From Flavobacteriaceae bacterium (GTDB lineage Bacteria; Bacteroidota; Bacteroidia; UKL13-3), in assembly GCA_009693575.1 (NCBI GenBank), contig SHWZ01000009.1:1-63990 (forward strand): 63,990 nucleotides of DNA, in the 5' to 3' direction. Positions within the stretch are counted from its first letter, which is position 1, and every line of letters begins with the position of its first letter. A program made the position numbers and the translations under genes. The notes beneath the pieces were generated by a model. The model saw only the letters and a program-made list of their open reading frames with translations, was not told the DNA's origin and searched no databases. Shown piece after piece: positions 19,109-26,732 of the stretch.

Positions 19109-19662
19109 AATTGGTCGGCTTTGCTGCGGCGTATGGCAAAGGTAATGTGCAGTTCTTCTTGTTTTAGTATTTGCCCAATCGAAGCTCCTTCTTGTTTCAA
19201 CAGCTTGAATACTTCATTTTCATGCTGATAGCTACTTATTGCCAAGTAGGTTTCTTCTAAGGTTTTCTCTATGGTTTTAGCCGTTTTCAGTGTATCCGTT
19301 GCACAGGTGTTGTAAGCATTTATCAGCCCAGGAATACCAAGCTGTGTGCCGCCATAATACCTCACCACAAACACCGCTACATTGGTCAATCCAGAACGCA
19401 TGATTACTCGTTGGATAGGCTTACCTGCTGTGTTGTTGGGTTCGCCATCATCTGATGCGTATGCTATATTTTTTGTTGCCCCCAATACGTATGCATGACA
19501 AACATGCGTGGCATCGTGGTGTTGCTTACGAAGCTGCTGTAAATGCTCTCGTACTCCCCCCTCGTTTTTTACTGGGAAGGCATAGCCCAAAAATTTACTC
19601 CCCCTGTCATGGAAGCTGCTTTCGGCAAGTGATGCAATGGTGAGGTAGGTGTCTGAAAACAA
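19051..19662 (-). CDS. YigZ/IMPACT family protein (UPF0029)
   Basis: A 203-residue cytoplasmic protein starting MFSDTYLTIASLAESSFHD. The YigZ/IMPACT N-terminal domain is clear: SKFLGYAFPV, DATHVCHAYVLG, ASDDGEPNNTAGKPI and FVVRYYGGTQLGIPGLINAY. A DUF1949-type ferredoxin-like C-terminal domain occupies about 135-203. E. coli YigZ and eukaryotic IMPACT belong to this family; the bacterial function is uncertain (links to ribosomes and nucleic acids are discussed). It is co-directional with the metallopeptidase, whose start lies inside its 3' end. Confidence 0.9.
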   Translation of the reverse strand: MFSDTYLTIASLAESSFHDRGSKFLGYAFPVKNEGGVREHLQQLRKQHHDATHVCHAYVLGATKNIAYASDDGEPNNTAGKPIQRVIMRSGLTNVAVFVVRYYGGTQLGIPGLINAYNTCATDTLKTAKTIEKTLEETYLAISSYQHENEVFKLLKQEGASIGQILKQEELHITFAIRRSKADQLCNQLLKIPQLLVTFVGSM

Positions 19663-19787
19663 GCGAAAATTACGAATTTGGAATTACAAATTAAGATCTT
19701 ATGCCGTGGATTGAAAAACTATTCTGAGATATAAATTGCTTATTGCCTGTTGTCCATAGTCTTCCCGCAAGCTAGAGAATAAACCGC

Positions 19788-20720
19788 CTACTGACTTCCC
19801 ACGCTCCCCCACGCTATCACTCCGATAAACAGCATGGCCAGTACAATGCCGACAATATTGGTGTAGTTTAGTTTTTCCTTGAATAAAATCACTCCCATCA
19901 TACTGGTGAAAGCGACAACCGCTACATTGATAACTGGAAATAATTCGTGGCTTTTCATCAGGCCAAGGTTCAGGGTTTTTAGTAAGGTAAATGTACTGAG
20001 ATAGTTGAGGCTACCAAGTGCTACTCCTCCAAGGATGGGTTTCCAAGTGTACATTCCCTTGGCTGTCACCTTGAGCGAGTTTATCCCGATTGCTAACGGG
20101 AAAGTGTTGCCAACTAATCTTCGCCCTCCTAGAATCAGAATTCCACAAATGCCGGCAATCATAAAAATAATTCCTAACTGTTCGTTCACATCACCCGAAA
20201 CAAAAAAGGTTTGTTCCAAATATTTCAGGGAAGAATCTACGATTCCGCTACCCAAAAATACGATTAGTGGCAATATCCAAAACAATGTACCTTTTGCTCT
20301 ACTGTTTTCGCTGCGGCGGGTGGTGAGCCATACTGCTGCCAATGCCCCAGCAATGCCAATCCAAACCAACAGAGAGATACGCTGACCCATGAACCAAGAA
20401 ACCCATAATACCGTAATAACTACTGACATTTTGCTAGCCACAATGCTGACCGAAACAGCTATTCGCTGTGCCGTGAGAGCCGATGCGTAGAATATCCCAA
20501 TGAACAATATTCCTAAAAAAACAGTGAGTGAAAACCAAGGCTGTGTCCAAAAATTAGTTGCTACCACTGGGCCATCTACCGCCATTATGTTGCACCACAA
20601 TGCTGCAGTAATATAATTGAAGATCAGGCACCGGAAAGTGTCGGCACCAAAACGTTCAAAAGCTTTGAATAACAATACCATGGCACCAGAAGATAGCACA
20701 CTTAGCAAAAGATAGAACAT
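19788..20720 (-). CDS. EamA/DMT-superfamily transporter
   Basis: About 310 residues with ten hydrophobic segments arranged as two five-helix halves, the EamA layout (first half to about residue 135, second half from PLIVFLGSGIVDSSL on). The second half contains LGSLNYLSTFTLLKTLNLGLMKSHELFPVINVAVV (split here at the family hinge), followed by VILFKEKLNYTNIVGIVLA, typical of the repeat. The substrate is unknown; relatives export amino acids or metabolites. A TTG nine bases upstream (20729) is also in frame, but ATG 20720 (MFYLLLSVL) is the natural start and a -7 element overlaps that TTG. Confidence 0.85.
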   Translation of the reverse strand: MFYLLLSVLSSGAMVLLFKAFERFGADTFRCLIFNYITAALWCNIMAVDGPVVATNFWTQPWFSLTVFLGILFIGIFYASALTAQRIAVSVSIVASKMSVVITVLWVSWFMGQRISLLVWIGIAGALAAVWLTTRRSENSRAKGTLFWILPLIVFLGSGIVDSSLKYLEQTFFVSGDVNEQLGIIFMIAGICGILILGGRRLVGNTFPLAIGINSLKVTAKGMYTWKPILGGVALGSLNYLSTFTLLKTLNLGLMKSHELFPVINVAVVAFTSMMGVILFKEKLNYTNIVGIVLAMLFIGVIAWGSVGSQ

Positions 20721-20726
20721 GGGTGG

Positions 20727-20734
20727 CAAAGGTA
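20727..20734 (-). promoter_or_regulatory. Probable -7 element of the DMT transporter gene
   Basis: Minus strand TACCTTTG, a perfect TAnnTTTG, ends 6 bases before the ATG at 20720, so the leader would be about 0-3 bases. No TTG at the standard distance. Confidence 0.4.
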
Positions 20735-20907
20735 TCTTGGAAGTACGATTTGAGAGTTGCGATATACGAAGTTATTTCCGAATATTCGATAGTCTTTTGT
20801 AATTCTGCCGATTAGCCACTGTGACTGTAGAACCTGCCATTTTGTACAATTTTTTCCGATGGTTAGGTTTTTGTGCTTTATTTCGCACAACAATTAACAA
20901 AACTATA

Positions 20908-21627
20908 ATGGACAACAACATTCAATTTTCGCAGGCCGGCCAACAGCAACAGACTGGTGCGGTCAGCAAAACCTTCCTGTCTTCCGTGTTTTCATGGATG
21001 GCAACCGCCTTGGGCATCTCAGGTATTATCGCGTACCTCTTTGGCACCGATGCCTCTCTGCTCAGCTATTTGGTTAGCGACACAGGCATGACCGGCCTTG
21101 GCTACTTCGTATTGTTTGCTCCTATTGGGCTGGTGATAGTGATGAGTTGGGCTCGCGAACGCCTGTCGTTTACCGCCATGACTGGTTTGTTCTTGGTGTA
21201 TGCTGTGATGATGGGCATGAGCCTTAGCTTTATTTTTATCATCTATTCAATGGGCAGCATCGCCAGTGTTTTTGCTATTAGTGCTGGTATGTTTGGTGTG
21301 ATGGCGGTACTTGGCTACACCACCAACACCGACCTCACCAAACTTGGTACATTGCTGATGATGGCTTTGATAGGCATCATCATCGCATCGGTGGTAAATG
21401 CCTTTATGCACAGCAGCCAAATGAGCTATATCATCAGCTTTATTTCGGTGATTGTGTTTACCGGACTTACGGCCTACGATGTGCAGAAACTGAAAAATAT
21501 GGGTGCTCAGGTAGAATATGGTACTGAATCAACCGCCAAACTCGCCATCCTCGGAGCCTTGACTCTTTACCTCGATTTTATCAACCTTTTCCTTGCCTTG
21601 CTTAGGATGTTTGGTAGCAGGGACTAA
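20908..21627 (+). CDS. Bax inhibitor-1/YccA family membrane protein
   Basis: About 239 residues from ATG 20908 (MDNNIQFSQAGQQQQ); an in-frame GTG at 20821 would add 29 residues without family similarity. Seven hydrophobic segments follow, with the family signature region VFTGLTAYDVQKLKNMG near 190-205 and the last helix LTLYLDFINLFLALLRMFG. In YccA and BsYetJ, paired Asp residues near the C terminus form a pH-sensitive Ca2+ leak; the Asp in TAYDVQ and LYLDF are in matching positions. Inner-membrane protein, either a Ca2+ leak channel or a modulator of FtsH. A strong terminator follows at 21650-21682. Confidence 0.92.
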   Translation: MDNNIQFSQAGQQQQTGAVSKTFLSSVFSWMATALGISGIIAYLFGTDASLLSYLVSDTGMTGLGYFVLFAPIGLVIVMSWARERLSFTAMTGLFLVYAVMMGMSLSFIFIIYSMGSIASVFAISAGMFGVMAVLGYTTNTDLTKLGTLLMMALIGIIIASVVNAFMHSSQMSYIISFISVIVFTGLTAYDVQKLKNMGAQVEYGTESTAKLAILGALTLYLDFINLFLALLRMFGSRD

Positions 21628-21649
21628 TTCCAACCCATACAATACTGAA

Positions 21650-21682
21650 ACGGCCTGAAAGTATTACTTTCAGGCCGTTTTG
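21650..21682. terminator. Strong hairpin terminator, probably bidirectional
   Basis: CGGCCTGAAAG / CTTTCAGGCCG is a perfect 11-bp stem with a short loop (TATTA), followed by TTTTG on the plus strand. It lies between the convergent Bax-inhibitor gene and the minus-strand gene ending at 21701, and could stop transcription from both sides. Confidence 0.9.
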
Positions 21683-21700
21683 TTTATGCTAAATGCAGAC

Positions 21701-23236
21701 TTATTCCTTATACACACTATTCAAATTCAATTCCTCCACAAAAATGGCTTTCACCTTTTTGCCAGTCTTCGGGTCAAGCACTTTCTTGATGCCATACATG
21801 TAGGATTTGTCTTCGTACCAATGTGAAAATGTGGACTCGAAATTATATTTGAATTTTAGAGATTTAGGTTCAATAGAATTCGTTGAAGACCCATTTTTTA
21901 ATGTGGTTGTTACGAATGTTTCACCATTAAAAGTAGCCACCTTGGCTGATTCATCTGAATATACAAAAGAGAATTGCTGCACTGGATTTCCATCAAAATT
22001 AGCGACAGAATATTTTGGAGCATCAACTATTTCATGCCACAATACTTTCCCAGTTTTTGATAACCCAATAGCTAAATGACCTTGAATCTCCATTGCTAGC
22101 AAAATCTTATACCCATTTGAATAACCGTAGTCAGATTTATATGCTTCACCGATTAAAATGTATTGGTCATATGTTTCAATTAATTTCAAAAACCGAACAC
22201 CTCTATAAGGACTTATCTGGTCTGGGTCTTCTATTTTTCGGTCTTTTTTTGAAAAGTACTTTTCTACATACTTATCTAAAGATGAATAAGGAATCAATGT
22301 CATAAACTCTTGTTTTGCATCATTAATCAAAGAGATGAACAAACCAACTGATAAGTATTCGGTGATATAGACTTCATATAACCCTTCTGTTCTTGTTGCA
22401 TAGGGGCCACATTGGATCGTTCCATCTTTGCATGAAAACATTTTTGATGACATTGGTTCATAAAGATTCTTCCTTGTGGTTGGGATGGCAATGGGGTCTT
22501 CATTTTCCATTTTTCCATTTTCAAGAGCAATGTGAACTACAGAACTAACTGAGCCTATCTGTCCGCTATTCAAAATGCCCGCACCGCAATGTCGAACTAG
22601 AAGAGAAACTCTATTTATTTTTGATTCAAATACCGCATCCATAATGTAGGAACCGCTGCAACCTTCAATTGGATATTTTTTAACTTGGGAACTTTTATCG
22701 TCAAGCCATACACTTACTACTGTTGGAACATAACTCCGTCCTTGAACAAATTTCTCATTCTCAAGTGCCTCGTCACCAATTATCACTAATGTTTGGCCAT
22801 CAGTTATGGCTTTTTCCAAGAAAAACTTAATATCAAATTTAACACCTTTGACAGTTTTAGTTTTTTTTGTTTGTAAATCGACAACCAATACAATCATATC
22901 AGTTAAGTTAGGTCTTTCAAAACTTCGATAAAGAGGTTTCCCACCATCCTTCCCAAAAATCAAGCAAGCTGTTTCATCTTTGTACACCGCATTATCAGCA
23001 TAGGTGTATCCTTCCTCCATGTCAAAGTCAATTGTGAATTCGCTTTGCATGGAATTTGAGAATTTTTCTAGGTGATACTTTTTGTCGGGCGTCTGGTGCA
23101 CAATGCCTACTCCGTATTTGTTCATGTTCACTACCCCATAAGGCGTATTCGATTTTTCAACGGGTACTATGGCCCTGCTTTGTGCATGGCTACCAAGGCT
23201 GAAGAGCAAAGTTGCTAGGTAAAATAGGAGTTTCAT
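21701..23236 (-). CDS. Exported protein of unknown function, 511 residues
   Basis: A signal peptide (MKLLFYLATLLFSLGSHAQ) is followed by about 490 residues rich in short beta strands, with recurring aromatic/Lys-rich strands such as YDQYILIGEAYK and HLAIGLSKTGKVLWHEIVD. This rhythm suggests a beta-propeller-like fold, but no repeat family is identifiable by eye. It lacks a T9SS sorting domain and a lipobox, so it is predicted periplasmic. The C terminus VFVEEL-type strand ends LNLNSVYKE. I do not recognise the family. Its start is about 70 bases from the 3' end of the PBP gene, with a G/A-rich hairpin repeat between them. Confidence 0.8.
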   Translation of the reverse strand: MKLLFYLATLLFSLGSHAQSRAIVPVEKSNTPYGVVNMNKYGVGIVHQTPDKKYHLEKFSNSMQSEFTIDFDMEEGYTYADNAVYKDETACLIFGKDGGKPLYRSFERPNLTDMIVLVVDLQTKKTKTVKGVKFDIKFFLEKAITDGQTLVIIGDEALENEKFVQGRSYVPTVVSVWLDDKSSQVKKYPIEGCSGSYIMDAVFESKINRVSLLVRHCGAGILNSGQIGSVSSVVHIALENGKMENEDPIAIPTTRKNLYEPMSSKMFSCKDGTIQCGPYATRTEGLYEVYITEYLSVGLFISLINDAKQEFMTLIPYSSLDKYVEKYFSKKDRKIEDPDQISPYRGVRFLKLIETYDQYILIGEAYKSDYGYSNGYKILLAMEIQGHLAIGLSKTGKVLWHEIVDAPKYSVANFDGNPVQQFSFVYSDESAKVATFNGETFVTTTLKNGSSTNSIEPKSLKFKYNFESTFSHWYEDKSYMYGIKKVLDPKTGKKVKAIFVEELNLNSVYKE

Positions 23237-23271
23237 ATTTGTTGTTTTAAGTCATATGTTTATGGCAGTAT

Positions 23272-23305
23272 TCCTTCTCCTCTAAAGGAGAGAGAAGGAG
23301 AAGGT
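23272..23305. repeat. G/A-rich hairpin, resembling a dispersed Bacteroidota repeat
   Basis: CCTTCTCC-TCTAAAGGAGAGA-GAAGGAGAAGG can fold around CTCCT-CTAA-AGGAG. From memory, similar CTCTCC-TTT-GGAGAG elements are dispersed in many Bacteroidota genomes. It abuts the stop of the PBP gene and may also act as its terminator, although no T run follows. Confidence 0.4.
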
Positions 23306-25521
23306 CACTGCCCCTCAAAATCAGGTGGGTTATCGTCGTCGTTCGATTCGCGTTGGAATTTGGTGCAGTCCATTTCTATTGTAAGCTTGGTTTTAGGTGC
23401 TTCAAAGGCTTCAGGAAATGCAGTTTTGAAACCATTCTTTTCGTCCTGTAGTTTGTTGAGGAAAGTTGCCCAGATAGGCATGGCCATGTGTCCGCCTGCC
23501 CCCAAATCCGTACTGCGGAAATGCACTGCACGGTCTTCGCAGCCGGTCCAGGTGCCGCACACGAGGTTGGGTGTGATGCCCATAAACCAGCCATCGCTGT
23601 TATTTTGAGTGGTGCCGGTTTTACCAGCAGCAGCCCCTTTTATTTTATACTTTCCACGGGCATCGTAGGCTGTGCCATGGTTCACACAGCCTTCCAGCAG
23701 TTTCAGCATCACGTAAGCAGTTTGCTCGCTCATGGCCTCCTGTGTTTTTGGGGTAAAGCGTTTCAGTTCGTGGCCATTTTTGTCTGTGATGCGGAGGAGG
23801 TAATGCGGCTCCGTCCAGATGCCCTTGTTGGCAAAGGTGGCGAAGGCTCCTGTCATCTCAAACACCGATAGGTCAAACACCCCCAAACATATACTTGGAT
23901 AAGGCTCCAGCTTCCCTTTTATGCCCATCAGTCGGGCTTGGTCTATCACCTTCTGCGGCCCTTGCGGCCCCAGTTGTTTCAGCAGCCAAGCCACCCCATA
24001 GTTCACCGAAAGTGCCAAGCCTTTGTACATGGTAAATTCCTTGCCCTTTATCCCCTCCGAATTGTTGGGCGTCCAGTTGTCGAAATCTTCAAAAGTGACA
24101 GGCTGATTGGGGATGGTGGTGCAAGGCGAAAACCCATTATCAACCGCCAATGTATATACAAATGGCTTGAACGAACTTCCGACCTGTCGAGTACTATTTG
24201 GGTTCACATGGTCATATTTGAAATACTTGTAATCCTGTCCACCCACCCATGCTTTTATCTGTCCGTTGTGCGGGTCCATGGCCATGAAGCCGCTCATCAA
24301 CATTTTCTTGTAATATTTGATAGAGTCAAGTGGCGTCATACTCGTATCCAATACCCCACGGTAGCTGAACACTTTCATTTTGTGAGGCTGGGCGAAGGCG
24401 GTATTTATAGCATCATCCGATGCTCCAGCACCCCGCATCAAGCGGTAGCGGTCGGTATTTTTCATGGCTTGTTCCAGCAGTTTGGGCATCTCCTCTTTAG
24501 CGGGTTCTCGTCCCTTCCAGTGGCGATTAAATTCACCTTGCAAGTTTTTCAGATGATCTTTCAGCGATTCCTCGGCTGCAGCCTGCATTTTGCTATCAAT
24601 GGTTGTATAAATTTTTAGGCCGTCTTTGTAAATATCGAAGCCATTTTCTTCTGCCCAGTCACGTATTTTCTGACGCAGGTATTCACGGAAGTAGGTGGCT
24701 AATCCCTCGTTGTGGTCATCAGTGGTGTAGTGTATATCAATTGGTTTTTTACGCAGTTTTTCAAAGGCCACATCCTCCAAAAATTCATACTTGTTCATTT
24801 GCGAAAGCACCGTATTGCGGCGTGTGAGAGCCCTATCGTAGTGCCTGATAGGGTCGTACATGCCAATACCCTTCAATATACCTACAAGTAGAGCTGCTTC
24901 TTCCACTGCAAGTTCGTTCGGTTTTTTGTTAAAGAAAATCTTGGCAGCCGATTTCACGCCAAACGCATTGCCAGCAAATTGCACCGTATTAAAATACATG
25001 GTGATGATTTCTTCTTTTGTGTAGCGTTCTTCAAGCCGCACCGCCACCACCCATTCTTTTAGTTTGGTCATTGCTCTATTAAAGAAGTTGTTAAATCTCT
25101 TTCGCGGAAAAAGGTTTTTGGCCAACTGCTGGGTGATCGTACTCGCACCTCTTTTTTTTCCTACCAAATTATAGAAAAATCCAGTAAAAACCCCTCTGAA
25201 ATCTATACCGGAATGATTGTAAAATCGGATGTCCTCTGTTGCTATCAGTGCATTCACTAAGTTTGGCCCCAGCGATTGAAAGGTCTCGTTGCTTCGGTTT
25301 TCAATATAGTATTTGCCCAACAACACACCATCCGAGGAAATAACCTCCGTGGCCAGACTGCTTTTAGGGTTTTCGAGCTCTTCAATTTTGGGTAATTCGC
25401 CCAACCAGCCTTGCGACACACAGAAAAGTAGCAGGCAAATGGAAAGCATTCCAAATAGGCTCAAAATCCAGAACCAGCGGATGAGTTTGCCAAAGATGGG
25501 GGAGTAAAGGTATTTGAACAT
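23305..25521 (-). CDS. mrcA: Class A penicillin-binding protein (PBP1A type, transglycosylase/transpeptidase)
   Basis: A 738-residue bifunctional murein synthase. A short cytoplasmic tail and one membrane helix (about 17-37) precede the GT51 glycosyltransferase domain (about 55-235: ATEDIRFYNHSGID with the catalytic Glu, KKRGASTITQQLAKNLF, RLEERYTKEEIITMYFNTV). The transpeptidase domain has S449-SF-K452 (SxxK), the SVNYG segment (SxN) and AAAGKTGTTQNNSDGWF (KTG). It polymerises lipid II and cross-links peptidoglycan at the inner membrane. The C-terminal acidic tail ends DDDNPPDFEG. All catalytic motifs are intact. Monocistronic by position. Confidence 0.94.
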   Translation of the reverse strand: MFKYLYSPIFGKLIRWFWILSLFGMLSICLLLFCVSQGWLGELPKIEELENPKSSLATEVISSDGVLLGKYYIENRSNETFQSLGPNLVNALIATEDIRFYNHSGIDFRGVFTGFFYNLVGKKRGASTITQQLAKNLFPRKRFNNFFNRAMTKLKEWVVAVRLEERYTKEEIITMYFNTVQFAGNAFGVKSAAKIFFNKKPNELAVEEAALLVGILKGIGMYDPIRHYDRALTRRNTVLSQMNKYEFLEDVAFEKLRKKPIDIHYTTDDHNEGLATYFREYLRQKIRDWAEENGFDIYKDGLKIYTTIDSKMQAAAEESLKDHLKNLQGEFNRHWKGREPAKEEMPKLLEQAMKNTDRYRLMRGAGASDDAINTAFAQPHKMKVFSYRGVLDTSMTPLDSIKYYKKMLMSGFMAMDPHNGQIKAWVGGQDYKYFKYDHVNPNSTRQVGSSFKPFVYTLAVDNGFSPCTTIPNQPVTFEDFDNWTPNNSEGIKGKEFTMYKGLALSVNYGVAWLLKQLGPQGPQKVIDQARLMGIKGKLEPYPSICLGVFDLSVFEMTGAFATFANKGIWTEPHYLLRITDKNGHELKRFTPKTQEAMSEQTAYVMLKLLEGCVNHGTAYDARGKYKIKGAAAGKTGTTQNNSDGWFMGITPNLVCGTWTGCEDRAVHFRSTDLGAGGHMAMPIWATFLNKLQDEKNGFKTAFPEAFEAPKTKLTIEMDCTKFQRESNDDDNPPDFEGQ

Positions 25522-25571
25522 TTGGTGGTATTAACGGTACAAATATGGACTTAGTATTTGAAATCCAAGAT

Positions 25572-25605
25572 AAAAAAAAATGCCACCCGTTGTGGATGGC
25601 ATTTT
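25572..25605 (-). terminator. Intrinsic terminator of mdh
   Basis: On the minus strand TGCCATCC-ACAAC-GGGTGGCA (one G-U pair in RNA) is followed by a run of nine T (25572-25580). It lies about 30 bases after the mdh stop. Confidence 0.85.
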
Positions 25606-25631
25606 ACACTTGCTTATCAGTAGTTGAACAA

Positions 25632-26573
25632 TTAGACAGTCTCTGTATTCATCTTGTCGAGTACACTCATCACCTCTTTCACAGCCACTGATGAATCGTC
25701 GAGTAATTTTTTCTCTTCACCATTCAATTGCAGTTCGATGATTTTTTCGATGCCATTTTTACCTAAGATGACTGGCACTCCCAAAAACACATCTTTCTGT
25801 CCATACTCACCATCGAGCCAAGCACACACAGGGAACACACGGCGTTGGTCACGCACAATGGCTTCCACCATTTGGGCGGCAGCAGCTCCAGGGGCATACC
25901 ATGCACTGGTGCCAAGCAGGTTCACTATTTCGCCGCCACCAGTTTTGGTGCGTTGTACAATTGCGTTCAGTTTGTCTTCAGCTATCAGTTCGGTCACAGG
26001 TATGCCACCCACTGTGGTGTAGCGGGGAAGAGGAACCATCGTATCGCCGTGGCCACCCATCAGCACTGCCTGTATATCTTTGGGTGATACATTCAGTTCT
26101 GTTGCCAAGAAAGCACGGTAGCGGGCAGTATCCAAAATGCCAGCCATGCCAAACACGCGTTTGCTGTCAACCTTGGCAGTGAGATAAGCACAATAGGTCA
26201 TCACATCCAGCGGGTTGCTCACCACGATGATTATACAATTGGGCGAATGCTTGATGATATTTTCGGTAACGGAACGAACGATTCCAGCATTGGTACTGAT
26301 AAGGTCGTCACGGCTCATGCCCGGTTTGCGGGGCAGTCCGCTTGTTATCACTACTACATCACTGTTGGCAGTTTTGCTATAATCGTTGGTGCTACCAGTC
26401 AATCGTGTGTCATACATATTGATGGGGGCGGTCTGCCACATGTCAAGGCATTTTCCCTCGGCAAAATTTTCCTTGATGTCAACCACCACTAGTTCGTTGC
26501 ACAGCTCTTTGTGGGCAATCACATCGGCACAGGTGGCACCTACGTTTCCGGCACCTACTACGGTCACTTTCAT
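25632..26573 (-). CDS. mdh: Malate dehydrogenase (LDH-like type)
   Basis: A 313-residue NAD-dependent enzyme of the TCA cycle, interconverting malate and oxaloacetate. The Rossmann start VTVVGAGNVGATCADVIA holds the GxGxxG loop; VITSGLPRKPGMSRDDLI carries the Arg residues that grip the substrate; the catalytic dyad is D of FGMAGILDTARYRAFLA and H of GGHGDTMVPL. This matches the LDH-like MDH group of Bacteroidota and Chlorobi, not the E. coli type. Length is normal. A -7 element at 26613-26620 and a terminator at 25572-25605 frame it as a single-gene unit. Confidence 0.96.
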   Translation of the reverse strand: MKVTVVGAGNVGATCADVIAHKELCNELVVVDIKENFAEGKCLDMWQTAPINMYDTRLTGSTNDYSKTANSDVVVITSGLPRKPGMSRDDLISTNAGIVRSVTENIIKHSPNCIIIVVSNPLDVMTYCAYLTAKVDSKRVFGMAGILDTARYRAFLATELNVSPKDIQAVLMGGHGDTMVPLPRYTTVGGIPVTELIAEDKLNAIVQRTKTGGGEIVNLLGTSAWYAPGAAAAQMVEAIVRDQRRVFPVCAWLDGEYGQKDVFLGVPVILGKNGIEKIIELQLNGEEKKLLDDSSVAVKEVMSVLDKMNTETV

Positions 26574-26612
26574 ATTCTTAATATTGTTTTTGGGTTAAAA
26601 TTTTTTGAGTGG

Positions 26613-26620
26613 CAAAGGTA
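26613..26620 (-). promoter_or_regulatory. Probable -7 element of mdh
   Basis: Minus strand TACCTTTG, perfect TAnnTTTG, giving a leader of about 35 bases to the mdh ATG. No clear -33 TTG at the standard distance. Confidence 0.45.
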
Positions 26621-26732
26621 TGAGATTTAAGGCAAATCTTTTCTCTATAAAATTGAATTCGGTCAGTGTTTTGTTGAAAACATTGGCACAACAGCAAGGG
26701 CAAAACAACGAATTTCGCATCCCCAAAATAAA

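Noticed and set aside
20821-20907. GTG start of the Bax-inhibitor gene
   Set aside because: The extra 29 residues are not similar to the family; ATG 20908 is normal.
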